This document shows, one piece after another, positions 6,530-12,767 of a stretch of DNA of 14,222 nt. Position 1 is the stretch's first letter; each line of letters begins with the position of its first letter. The stretch spans positions 1-14,222 of the forward strand of contig DNHN01000324.1 of assembly GCA_003485825.1 (NCBI GenBank), read 5' to 3'. Made by a program: the position numbers and the translations under genes. A model generated the notes under the pieces. The model made no database searches, was not told the origin of the DNA, and saw only the letters and a program-made list of their open reading frames with translations. The stretch is from Bacteroidota bacterium. Lineage in GTDB: Bacteria > Bacteroidota > Bacteroidia > NS11-12g > UBA9320.

Positions 6530-8590
6530 ATGTCAAACAAACTTAAAAACTACACCAACGGTCGTTGGGAAGCGCATAAAGGAGAGGGATTTTCACAGTA
6601 CAATGCCATCACAGGAAATCTGATAAGTACTGCAGGAAGTGAAGGGCTGGACTATGAAGAAATGGCTGACTATGCTCGCCGAGTAGGTGGCAAAGCACTG
6701 CGTAAAATGACATTCTATGAGCGTGGATATATGCTTAAAAAGCTTGCTCTGCATCTCGATAGCATCAAGAAAAAATACTACAGCATCAGTTACTTATCTG
6801 GAGCTACTAAGGGTGACAGCTGGGTAGACATAGACGGTGGTATCGGAACACTCTTCACCTATGCGAGTCTGAGAAGAACAATGGGAAACCAACGTTTTTA
6901 TGTGGATGGAGATACCGCTAAATTGGGCAAAAACGGCACGTTCGTAGGACAACACATTATGAGCCCTAAACAAGGTGTAGTAGTGCATATAAACGCATTC
7001 AACTTCCCTATCTGGGGAATGCTAGAGAAACTGAGTGCAAACTGGTTAGCAGGTGTTCCCGCTATCGTGAAGCCATCTGAAATCACCTCTTACCTAACAC
7101 AGGCTATGGTGGAAGATATCGTAGCCAGTGGCATAGTGCCAGAAGGGGCGATACAGTTGGATTGCGGAAAAGGACACGGGATTATTGACTCGCTTACTTC
7201 TCAAGACATAGTGACCTTCACAGGCAGTGCTACTACTGGTAGAATGCTAAAAAGCATGCCCCATATCGTAAATAATGCCATTCCATTCAATATGGAGGCA
7301 GACAGTCTAAATGCTGCTATACTTGGTGAAGACGCTGCTCCAGGCACTGTAGATTTTGACATTTTTATAAAAGAAGTACGCAGAGAAATAACCACTAAAG
7401 CAGGGCAAAAATGTACCGCAGTACGCAGAATGATTGTTCCTGAAAAATACCTAGAAGATACTCAAATAGCATTGGGCAAAGCCCTGAGCCAGACGGTAGT
7501 AGGAGATCCTGCTGCAGAAGGTGTGCGTATGGGTGCATTGGTAAACAGAAATCAACTGGAAGTAGTACGAAATAGGGTGTCTGAAATGGCTAAAATCACA
7601 CCTATAATCGTTGGGGATTTGGATAACTTTAACCTCGTGGGTGCAGATAAGAACAAAGGTGCTTTCCTTGCACCTATCATTATGCTCAATGATGACCCGC
7701 TTAACAAAACACAAAGTCACGAGATAGAATGCTTTGGACCTGTGAGTACACTTATGCCATACAATGGTATAGACGAAGCAGTAGAATTGGCTAAAATGGG
7801 CAAAGGATCACTCGTGAGTACCATCGTAACTAGCGACGTGAACACTGCTACAGATTACGCAGTAGAAGCAGCTGCATACCACGGCAGAATACTCATACTC
7901 AATGAAGAATCTGCTCCTGAGAGCACAGGCCACGGATCACCCATGCCACAGCTTATGCACGGCGGACCGGGTAGAGCTGGCGGTGGTGAAGAGCTAGGCG
8001 GAATAGGCAGTGTAAAGCACTACTTACAACGCACAGCACTGCAAGGACATCCAAGTATGCTTACCGAAATCACCCAACGCTACCAATATGGTGGTGCATA
8101 CAAAGAGAAGGATGTGCATCCGTTTAAAAAGTATTTTGAAGACATAGAAGTAGGTGAAACCGTAATCACTGCTAAGCATACCATTACCGTGACAGACATC
8201 GTAAACTTTGCGAATGTGAGTGGAGACAATTTCTATGCTCATATGGACGAAACATCTTTAGAAGGGACCACTTTCGAAGGACGAGTAGCCCACGGATACT
8301 TTGTACTGAGCAAGGCTGCTGGACTCTTTGTAGATGCTAAAAAAGGTCCTGTATTGCTTAACTACGGACTAGACGAATGTAGATTTACCAAGCCGGTATA
8401 TCCTGGTGCTACAATCGGAGTAAGATTTACCTGTAAAGAAAAAATCAACCAAGAGAAAAAATCTGAAGACGATGTCGCCAAAGGAATTGTGAAATTCTTA
8501 GTGGACGTATATGATGAAACTGGGGAGACTGTTGCGCTAGCTACCATTCTTACCATGGTGAAGAAACGTAATCAGGAGGATGAGCTGTAG
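6530..8590 (+). CDS. paaZ: PaaZ: oxepin-CoA hydrolase / 3-oxo-5,6-dehydrosuberyl-CoA semialdehyde dehydrogenase
   Basis: This 686-residue bifunctional enzyme of aerobic phenylacetyl-CoA catabolism is close to the 681 residues of the E. coli enzyme. The N-terminal aldehyde dehydrogenase domain (~1-520) has general base Glu256 (FNMEADSLNAA) and catalytic Cys295 (AGQKCTAVRR), the same numbers as in E. coli PaaZ. The C-terminal MaoC-like hotdog hydratase domain (~534-680) carries NVSGDNFYAHMDE with Asp566 and His571, followed by GRVAHGYFVLSKAAGLF. It opens the oxepin ring of the epoxidised CoA ester by hydrolysis and oxidises the resulting aldehyde with NADP+. All catalytic residues are present, so both activities are expected. 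No paaABCDE genes are in the window. A crotonase-family gene follows on the same strand, but a repeat-flanked island intervenes immediately after the stop codon. Confidence 0.96.
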   Translation: MSNKLKNYTNGRWEAHKGEGFSQYNAITGNLISTAGSEGLDYEEMADYARRVGGKALRKMTFYERGYMLKKLALHLDSIKKKYYSISYLSGATKGDSWVDIDGGIGTLFTYASLRRTMGNQRFYVDGDTAKLGKNGTFVGQHIMSPKQGVVVHINAFNFPIWGMLEKLSANWLAGVPAIVKPSEITSYLTQAMVEDIVASGIVPEGAIQLDCGKGHGIIDSLTSQDIVTFTGSATTGRMLKSMPHIVNNAIPFNMEADSLNAAILGEDAAPGTVDFDIFIKEVRREITTKAGQKCTAVRRMIVPEKYLEDTQIALGKALSQTVVGDPAAEGVRMGALVNRNQLEVVRNRVSEMAKITPIIVGDLDNFNLVGADKNKGAFLAPIIMLNDDPLNKTQSHEIECFGPVSTLMPYNGIDEAVELAKMGKGSLVSTIVTSDVNTATDYAVEAAAYHGRILILNEESAPESTGHGSPMPQLMHGGPGRAGGGEELGGIGSVKHYLQRTALQGHPSMLTEITQRYQYGGAYKEKDVHPFKKYFEDIEVGETVITAKHTITVTDIVNFANVSGDNFYAHMDETSLEGTTFEGRVAHGYFVLSKAAGLFVDAKKGPVLLNYGLDECRFTKPVYPGATIGVRFTCKEKINQEKKSEDDVAKGIVKFLVDVYDETGETVALATILTMVKKRNQEDEL

Positions 8591-8632
8591 GTGAGACTTT
8601 AGACATTAGAAGTGAGATGTGAGTATTGAGAC
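8591..8632 (+). repeat. Degenerate heptamer array, left flank of island A
   Basis: Six consecutive 7-nt units begin directly after the paaZ stop: GTGAGAC, TTTAGAC, ATTAGAA, GTGAGAT, GTGAGTA, TTGAGAC. Read on the minus strand they are CTnAnnn units pointing away from the small ORF. Positions 8611-8630 are a perfect 20-bp inverted copy of 9088-9107. Confidence 0.85.
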
Positions 8633-8680
8633 TAGTTTTCATCGCTAATAGTCACGCAGACTAAGATTCAAACTAGTCTC
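8628..8680. repeat. 11-bp palindromic arms with a nested hairpin
   Basis: The arm 8628-8638 (GAGACTAGTTT) is the exact reverse complement of 8670-8680. The 31-nt loop holds a second small hairpin, TAGTC-ACGCA-GACTA. There is no T tract on either strand, so it is not a standard terminator. It overlaps the end of the heptamer array and lies just beyond the stop of the island's ORF. Confidence 0.7.
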
Positions 8681-8700
8681 TTCTACTGTAACTTTTCCGT

Positions 8701-9054
8701 CTAGAGTAAAACTACATTGACATTTTTCATCTCAAATACTTCCTGTCCTTTCAAAGGTTCAAACCAAATTTCTACTTTATTATTTTTTAACGACAACTGT
8801 TGAGAACAACCCGCTAACCTAAACGTCATATTGTCTAAGTCCTTCTTTTGTTTATTCTGACATCCGTGATATGCCCTTTTAATGCTCGTTAATGTGTCAT
8901 TTGGCGAAATGGTCGTACAAAACAACTTACTAGATCCAGGATAGTTAATCCATTTCGTTGAAATTGTAAAATACTTCTCGAAAGTATTATTTGGCTTCTT
9001 AGAATCAGTGCAGTCAAGTAAAAACAAAATAGTAATTATCAGAGTCCATTTCAT
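8701..9054 (-). CDS. Small exported protein, possible lipoprotein; unknown function
   Basis: This 117-residue protein starts MKWTLIITILFLLDCTDSKK: a short basic-hydrophobic signal sequence ending in Cys15. The pattern resembles a lipobox, but the residue before the cysteine is Asp instead of the usual Gly/Ala/Ser, so lipidation is uncertain. The mature part is polar, with Cys46, Cys65 and Cys83 and a C-terminal strand-rich segment (KVEIWFEPLKGQEVFEMKNVNVVLL). The gene is visibly more AT-rich than the flanking catabolic genes and lies antisense between two plus-strand genes inside inverted heptamer repeats, which suggests acquired DNA. An exact TAnnTTTG box sits 4 nt before its ATG. I recognise no family. 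It may be a real cargo gene or a chance frame; the promoter box and signal sequence favour the former. Confidence 0.6.
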   Translation of the reverse strand: MKWTLIITILFLLDCTDSKKPNNTFEKYFTISTKWINYPGSSKLFCTTISPNDTLTSIKRAYHGCQNKQKKDLDNMTFRLAGCSQQLSLKNNKVEIWFEPLKGQEVFEMKNVNVVLL

Positions 9055-9058
9055 TACA

Positions 9059-9066
9059 CAAAATTA
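9059..9066 (-). promoter_or_regulatory. Candidate -7 box for the island A gene
   Basis: TAATTTTG on the minus strand matches TAnnTTTG exactly and is followed by TGTA and the ATG at 9054. With this geometry the mRNA would be leaderless or nearly so. No clean -33 TTG is seen at 19-21 nt upstream. Confidence 0.45.
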
Positions 9067-9087
9067 AAGAAACAACTGATTCAACTA

Positions 9088-9181
9088 CTCAATACTCACA
9101 TCTCACTACTATAAAACTCAATACCATCATCTCAAAAATCTCACTACTCAATACTCACCTCTAACATCTAACTTCTTATCT
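9088..9181 (+). repeat. Degenerate heptamer array, right flank of island A
   Basis: About a dozen 7-nt units, mostly CTnAnnn (CTCAATA, CTCACAT, CTCACTA, CTATAAA, CTCAATA, then after a short irregular stretch CTCAAAA, CTCACTA, CTCAATA, CTCACCT, CTAACAT, CTAACTT, CTTATCT). Positions 9088-9107 are the exact inverse of 8611-8630. A 16-bp direct repeat occurs at 9084-9099 and 9143-9158. The array runs into the -7-like box of the crotonase gene. Confidence 0.85.
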
Positions 9182-9184
9182 TCG
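9177..9184 (+). promoter_or_regulatory. Candidate -7 box for the crotonase-family gene
   Basis: TATCTTCG, one mismatch to TAnnTTTG, is followed by CACC and the ATG at 9189. It overlaps the last heptamer unit, so the repeat array may supply the upstream promoter region. A leaderless transcript is implied. Confidence 0.35.
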
Positions 9185-9188
9185 CACC

Positions 9189-9956
9189 ATGAACGCAGTA
9201 GACCAAGGAGACGTATCCTACACCATAGAAAACGGAATAGCTACCGTAGAATTTCACCATCCATTAAGTAACTCTTTACCGGGAAAAGTACTGGCTAAGC
9301 TAGCGAACACAATTACCGAGCTAGGGACGAATGACGATGCACTTGTTATCATAGTTCGAAGTGAAGGAGAACGTGCTTTCTGTGCAGGGGCTAGTTTTGA
9401 TGAGTTAGTAGCCATAGATGACTTAGAAGTAGGGAAAGTATTTTTCTCTGGATTTGCAAACGTGATAAATGCTTGTAGAAAATGCCCTAAGCTAATTATA
9501 GGACGTGTGCAAGGCAAAGCAGTAGGTGGCGGAGTAGGACTCGCTGCATCGTTTGATTATACCCTAGCTACTAAGCATGCAGCTGTAAAACTAAGCGAAC
9601 TTGCCGTAGGCATTGGACCATTCGTAGTAGGGCCAGCCGTAGAGCGAAAAATAGGATTATCTGCCATGAGCCAACTGGCCATAGATGCTACCGAGTGGCA
9701 AACAGCCGAATGGGCCAGGGCCAAAGGTTTATACGCAGACATTTTTGATACCGCAGCAGAAATGGATGCTGCCATAAGCACTCTGGCAAATAAGCTAAAA
9801 AATAGCAATCCGGAAGCTATGCGATTACTGAAGCAAGTGTTTTGGAGAGGAACAGATGATTGGGATACACTTCTTGCAGAGCGTGCAGCTATGAGTGGCC
9901 AATTGGTTCTTTCTGATTTCACCAAAAATGCTATTAATAGCTTTAAGAAGAAATAG
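9189..9956 (+). CDS. Enoyl-CoA hydratase/isomerase (crotonase) family protein
   Basis: This 255-residue single-domain crotonase has the oxyanion-hole segments GERAFCAGASFDEL at 60-73 and VQGKAVGGGVGLAASFDY at 107-124. Glu137 in KLSELAVGIGP occupies the place of Glu164 of rat crotonase. The position of the other classical catalytic Glu (144 in rat) is Gly117, as also happens in methylglutaconyl-CoA hydratase-like members, so the reaction may be an isomerisation or a one-glutamate hydration rather than standard enoyl-CoA hydration. Its place after paaZ suggests a role in beta-oxidation of the ring-opened phenylacetate product (PaaF/PaaG-like step) or related CoA esters. That is inference from context; I do not assign a paa letter. 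It has its own promoter-like box because an island separates it from paaZ. Confidence 0.88.
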   Translation: MNAVDQGDVSYTIENGIATVEFHHPLSNSLPGKVLAKLANTITELGTNDDALVIIVRSEGERAFCAGASFDELVAIDDLEVGKVFFSGFANVINACRKCPKLIIGRVQGKAVGGGVGLAASFDYTLATKHAAVKLSELAVGIGPFVVGPAVERKIGLSAMSQLAIDATEWQTAEWARAKGLYADIFDTAAEMDAAISTLANKLKNSNPEAMRLLKQVFWRGTDDWDTLLAERAAMSGQLVLSDFTKNAINSFKKK

Positions 9957-10016
9957 CTAATCCTTCATATTCATTTTTTTTGCTTTATTTGAATAAACCA
10001 ATTAAATCAAAACCAT

Positions 10017-10397
10017 ATGGAAAAGAAAAATTACTGGTAGTATTTTATAGAGTCTATTACTAAAAATTATGTAAATTTTGGAGGTCGAGCTAGAAGAACG
10101 GAGTATTGGAGTTTTCAATTATGGAGTTTCATTTTTTCTTTTGTTATCAGCTTTACAGTCACTATAATTGATCCTTCATTGTCCATAATCAGCACCCTAT
10201 TTTCACTAGCCATTCTAGTTCCAGGGATAGCTGCAGCAGTCAGACGCATGCACGATGTAGGAAAAAGCGGGTGGTACGTTCTAATCCCTATCTATAACTT
10301 AATAATTACATTAACTCCGGGAGATCAAGGCACAAATCAGTATGGTGTTGACCCAAAAAATCCGGAAAACGAGTTAGATGCTATAGGCACAGAGTAA
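10017..10397 (+). pseudogene. DUF805 membrane protein gene with in-frame TAG at codon 8
   Basis: Reading from ATG at 10017 gives MEKKNYW, then TAG at 10038-10040, then YFIESITKNYVNFGGRARRTEYWSF... in the same frame through to the stop at 10395-10397. Around the TAG this is a full-length (~126 codon) DUF805 (YhaH/YhaI-like) inner-membrane protein: the FxGRARRxEYW N-terminal motif, hydrophobic helices, AAAVRRMHDVGKSGWYVLIPIYN, and GDQGTNQYGVDPKNP near the C-terminus. No ATG, GTG or TTG lies between the TAG and codon 55 (TTG at 10179), so a downstream restart would lose the N-terminal motif. The rest of the frame and the terminator are intact, pointing to a recent nonsense change, a sequencing error, or readthrough. 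The annotated DUF805 role is unknown. Confidence 0.8.
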
Positions 10398-10412
10398 ATC
10401 TATTTCACACCA

Positions 10413-10452
10413 TTAAAAAAGCTGCTTTAAATAAATAAAGCAGCTTTTTTAA
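10413..10452. terminator. Strong bidirectional rho-independent terminator
   Basis: A perfect 17-bp stem (arms 10413-10429 and 10436-10452, core AAGCTGCTTTA) with a 6-nt AATAAA loop. It begins with an A run and ends with a T run, so it works on both strands. It closes the DUF805 gene on plus and the phnA end of the catabolic operon on minus. Confidence 0.93.
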
Positions 10453-10476
10453 TTTATTATCCATATCCCCAAAATA

Positions 10477-11052
10477 CTACGTCTTCTTCACGTACTCCGT
10501 GATGATAACGATGGTCTGTCCTTCTACCTTACCTTCTATATAGGTCTCATTATCTGGATCTAAACGTATGTTTCTTACCGGAGTACCTCTTTTAGCTATC
10601 ATACTACTCCCCTTTACAGGTAAGTCTTTGATCAGCACCACAGAATCTCCCACACTAAGGGCTACTCCATTGCTATCTTTATGCACTAGATCGCCTTCTT
10701 TAGGTAAACCATCACTCGCCCAATCTGCAGTAGGTTCATCCATGTACATCATGTCTTGAAGGTCTTCTGCCCAGCCTGCCCCTGTCTCTTTTAGCGCTTG
10801 AAGCATTCTAAAACTGATTACTTTTATAGCATCTAGTTCATGCCATATACTATCATTGAGTAGTCGCCAGTGATTCACCTCTAAAGTAGAAGTATCTTCT
10901 ATCTGTCCTTTGCAAGTGCTGCACAGTATTACACTGTGATCCATCGATTCTTCTTTGTATGGCGATACCGTATAGATGCTCAAATCCTCCTCAGAGGAGC
11001 ACAGTTCGCAGGAATGACTGCTTCTTTTCTTTAGTTCTCTAAGTATACTCAT
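10477..11052 (-). CDS. phnA: PhnA/YjdM domain protein
   Basis: From ATG at 11052 the protein has 191 residues, starting MSILRELKKRSSHSCELC. A zinc-ribbon-like N-terminal part carries Cys15/Cys18 and Cys44/Cys47. The C-terminal PhnA domain (~124-190) has the typical run HKDSNGVALSVGDSVVLIKDL, then KGSS...KRGTPVRNIRL and the acidic/hydrophobic EGKVEGQTIVIITEYVKK. E. coli PhnA is ~111 residues; the extra middle segment (~50-120) makes this the longer form found in Bacteroidota. Despite the name, the family is not a proven part of phosphonate degradation and its function is unknown. A TTG frame opens five codons earlier (11067) but lies within a -7-like box, so 11052 is the start. It is the last gene before the bidirectional terminator. 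Confidence 0.88.
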   Translation of the reverse strand: MSILRELKKRSSHSCELCSSEEDLSIYTVSPYKEESMDHSVILCSTCKGQIEDTSTLEVNHWRLLNDSIWHELDAIKVISFRMLQALKETGAGWAEDLQDMMYMDEPTADWASDGLPKEGDLVHKDSNGVALSVGDSVVLIKDLPVKGSSMIAKRGTPVRNIRLDPDNETYIEGKVEGQTIVIITEYVKKT

Positions 11053-11064
11053 ATATTTGGGGTA

Positions 11065-11072
11065 CAATGATA
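11065..11072 (-). promoter_or_regulatory. Candidate -7 box for phnA
   Basis: TATCATTG on the minus strand has one mismatch to TAnnTTTG and ends 12 nt before the ATG at 11052. It lies in the 62-bp gap after the thioredoxin-like gene, so phnA may have its own transcript besides readthrough from the operon. No -33 TTG is visible at the right distance. Confidence 0.3.
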
Positions 11073-11114
11073 GGCAGAATCTAATACCTCATTGACATTA
11101 TCTAACCCTACTTC

Positions 11115-11720
11115 TTACAATTTTAAACTTGGAGCTGTAAAAATACTATCTACAAACCCAATCCCGTTTTCTCCTGAATAGATCAGAGAGTCAGACTTGA
11201 AAATAAGATCGTCACCCAATAAATAAACATCTTCAATATCAAAATCGGCAGCTAGCTTTTCACTCGCTTTTCTAAGTTTATGACCGTAATACTCATTTTT
11301 CATAACATAAACAGGTAATGTAAAACTAGAGCGATTCACAATCCCCTGAATTTCTTTAAAATCATACGTCTGAGAAATCATCATAAGCGCTACATCATCG
11401 TACTTTTCTGACGTCTCCTGAAAAATTCCAATATTCTGGCACAACTCATTTGGACACCAGGGTCTCCATATATGGACCCATGTATACGGGTTCTCTCTCG
11501 CAGCTTCTTTTATGTCTGTGGATGTTATTTCATACAGCGTGATGTCAGCTCCTGAATCTTTTGCCTCGTGAGCTAAAACACTTTGGAAAGGTTCTATTTG
11601 ATGCATTTCAGAGGTCTCTACCCCCCTGTATGAGTTTTCACCAATCATAATAAGGCAACCTTCTGAACACAGAAGAGTCAGAAAAGCTGCACACAAGACT
11701 ATACTTTTTACAGCCTTCAA
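11115..11720 (-). CDS. Thioredoxin-fold lipoprotein with an unusual CX4C motif
   Basis: This 201-residue protein has a type II signal peptide: basic start, hydrophobic core, then CSEGC with Cys22 as the lipid-attachment residue. The globular part looks thioredoxin-like. WVHIWRPWCPNELC at 81-94 aligns with the active-site strand and helix of TlpA/redoxin proteins, and FTLPVYV (Pro136) looks like the cis-proline loop. The active site has Cys89 and Cys94 separated by four residues rather than two, so classical CXXC redox chemistry is doubtful. The start is TTG at 11720, one base after the aldolase stop codon, so it is co-transcribed and coupled with the meta-cleavage aldolase, though no functional link is obvious. 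It may be periplasmic, tethered to the inner or outer membrane. Confidence 0.75.
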   Translation of the reverse strand: MKAVKSIVLCAAFLTLLCSEGCLIMIGENSYRGVETSEMHQIEPFQSVLAHEAKDSGADITLYEITSTDIKEAARENPYTWVHIWRPWCPNELCQNIGIFQETSEKYDDVALMMISQTYDFKEIQGIVNRSSFTLPVYVMKNEYYGHKLRKASEKLAADFDIEDVYLLGDDLIFKSDSLIYSGENGIGFVDSIFTAPSLKL

Positions 11721-11721
11721 C

Positions 11722-12720
11722 TTATTTGTTTTTCAGCATATCCAAGGCTACGTCTACTATCATATCCTCTTGTCCGCCTACCATTTTTCGTTTGCCCAGT
11801 TCCTGTAAAATATCTGCGGTATTCAGACCGTACTTCTGTGCTGCTCGCTCACTGTGAAGCAAGAAGCTAGAATAAACTCCTGCGTATCCTAAGCTCAAAG
11901 TCTCTCTATCTACACGCACCGGTCGTTCCTGCAGTGGGCGAATCACATCGTCTGCTAGGTCCATCAACTGATATAAGTCTGAATTGTGCGTTACTCCCAT
12001 CCTATTGAGCACGGCGATGAGCACTTCTAGTGGGCAGTTTCCTGCTCCTGCTCCCATGCCAGCTAGCGATGCATCTAAGCGTGTCGCTCCGTGCTGCATA
12101 GCTACGATGGTGTTTGCCACACCTAAGCTTAGATTATGGTGGCAGTGAATGCCTATTTCTGTTTTGCTATCCAGCGTATCTTTAAATGCTTTCATGCGAT
12201 CTGCCACGTCATCCATCAGTAGTGCTCCAGCACTATCCGTTACGTACACGCAGTCTGCACCATAGCTTTCCATTAGTTTGGCTTGTCCCGCAAGTTTCTG
12301 AGGGGCATTCATGTGCGCCATCATGAGAAAACCACCTACGTCCATACCCAGTTTTTTAGCAGCTTCTATATGCTGTCTACTTACATCTGCTTCAGTACAG
12401 TGGGTAGCTACTCGTACCGAGCGTACACCAAGGTCATATGCTTTTTTTAAATCTTCTATCGTTCCGATGCCGGGTAGTAGCAGGGTAGTAAGTACTGCGT
12501 GATTTAGCTCCTCAGCCACTCCTTCTAGCCAGTCCCAGTCTGTATGTGCACCAAAGCCATAATTAAAACTACCACCGCTGAGTCCGTCTCCATGAGAAAT
12601 TTCGATAGCATCTACTCCTGCCTTATCTAAAGATATCGCAAGTTCTTTGAGTTGCTTTTTGCCATACTGATGACGGATGGCGTGCATTCCGTCTCTTAGG
12701 GTTACGTCTTGTATATACAT
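11722..12720 (-). CDS. 4-hydroxy-2-oxovalerate aldolase
   Basis: This 332-residue class II aldolase of the DmpG/MhpE/BphI family splits 4-hydroxy-2-oxovalerate into pyruvate and acetaldehyde at the end of meta-cleavage pathways. The TIM barrel starts with [15 protein letters not shown] at 5-19: Arg9 and Asp10 for substrate and metal binding, and His17 as the catalytic base of the AIRHQ motif. [14 protein letters not shown] at 190-203 gives metal ligands His192 and His194, and the [12 protein letters not shown] loop is at 221-232. The C-terminal helical domain, which forms the channel interface with acetaldehyde dehydrogenase, is present (~265-332). The ATG at 12720 lies immediately next to a hexamer repeat. 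The partner dehydrogenase is upstream, but a four-helix-bundle gene separates the two. Confidence 0.96.
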   Translation of the reverse strand: MYIQDVTLRDGMHAIRHQYGKKQLKELAISLDKAGVDAIEISHGDGLSGGSFNYGFGAHTDWDWLEGVAEELNHAVLTTLLLPGIGTIEDLKKAYDLGVRSVRVATHCTEADVSRQHIEAAKKLGMDVGGFLMMAHMNAPQKLAGQAKLMESYGADCVYVTDSAGALLMDDVADRMKAFKDTLDSKTEIGIHCHHNLSLGVANTIVAMQHGATRLDASLAGMGAGAGNCPLEVLIAVLNRMGVTHNSDLYQLMDLADDVIRPLQERPVRVDRETLSLGYAGVYSSFLLHSERAAQKYGLNTADILQELGKRKMVGGQEDMIVDVALDMLKNK

Positions 12721-12744
12721 TGTAAGTTTAAGTTAAAGTTTAAG
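12721..12744 (-). repeat. Degenerate hexamer array, left flank of island B
   Basis: On the minus strand there are four 6-nt units, CTTAAA, CTTTAA, CTTAAA, CTTACA, the last directly touching the aldolase ATG. Positions 12723-12733 are a perfect 11-bp inverse of 13135-13145 on the other side of the four-helix-bundle gene. Confidence 0.75.
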
Positions 12745-12767
12745 CGTAAATTTAATATCTGCTCAAG

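Noticed and set aside
7451..7720. 89-codon frame antisense within paaZ
   Set aside because: Cysteine/histidine-rich random-looking translation with no motif; paaZ in this region is fully conserved in family terms.
8591..9181. Heptamer arrays as a CRISPR array
   Set aside because: Units are only 7 nt, degenerate and directly contiguous, without unique spacers of 25-40 nt and without cas genes.
9557..9925. 122-codon open frame antisense to the crotonase gene
   Set aside because: It lies wholly inside a well-supported gene, has a Ser/Ala-rich composition typical of a reverse-frame shadow, and no promoter-like box or family motif.
11068..11114. Weak CTnAnnn heptamer pattern between phnA and the thioredoxin-like gene
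   Set aside because: Only three units keep the pattern and there is no inverted partner across a small gene; this is at chance level for AT-rich sequence.
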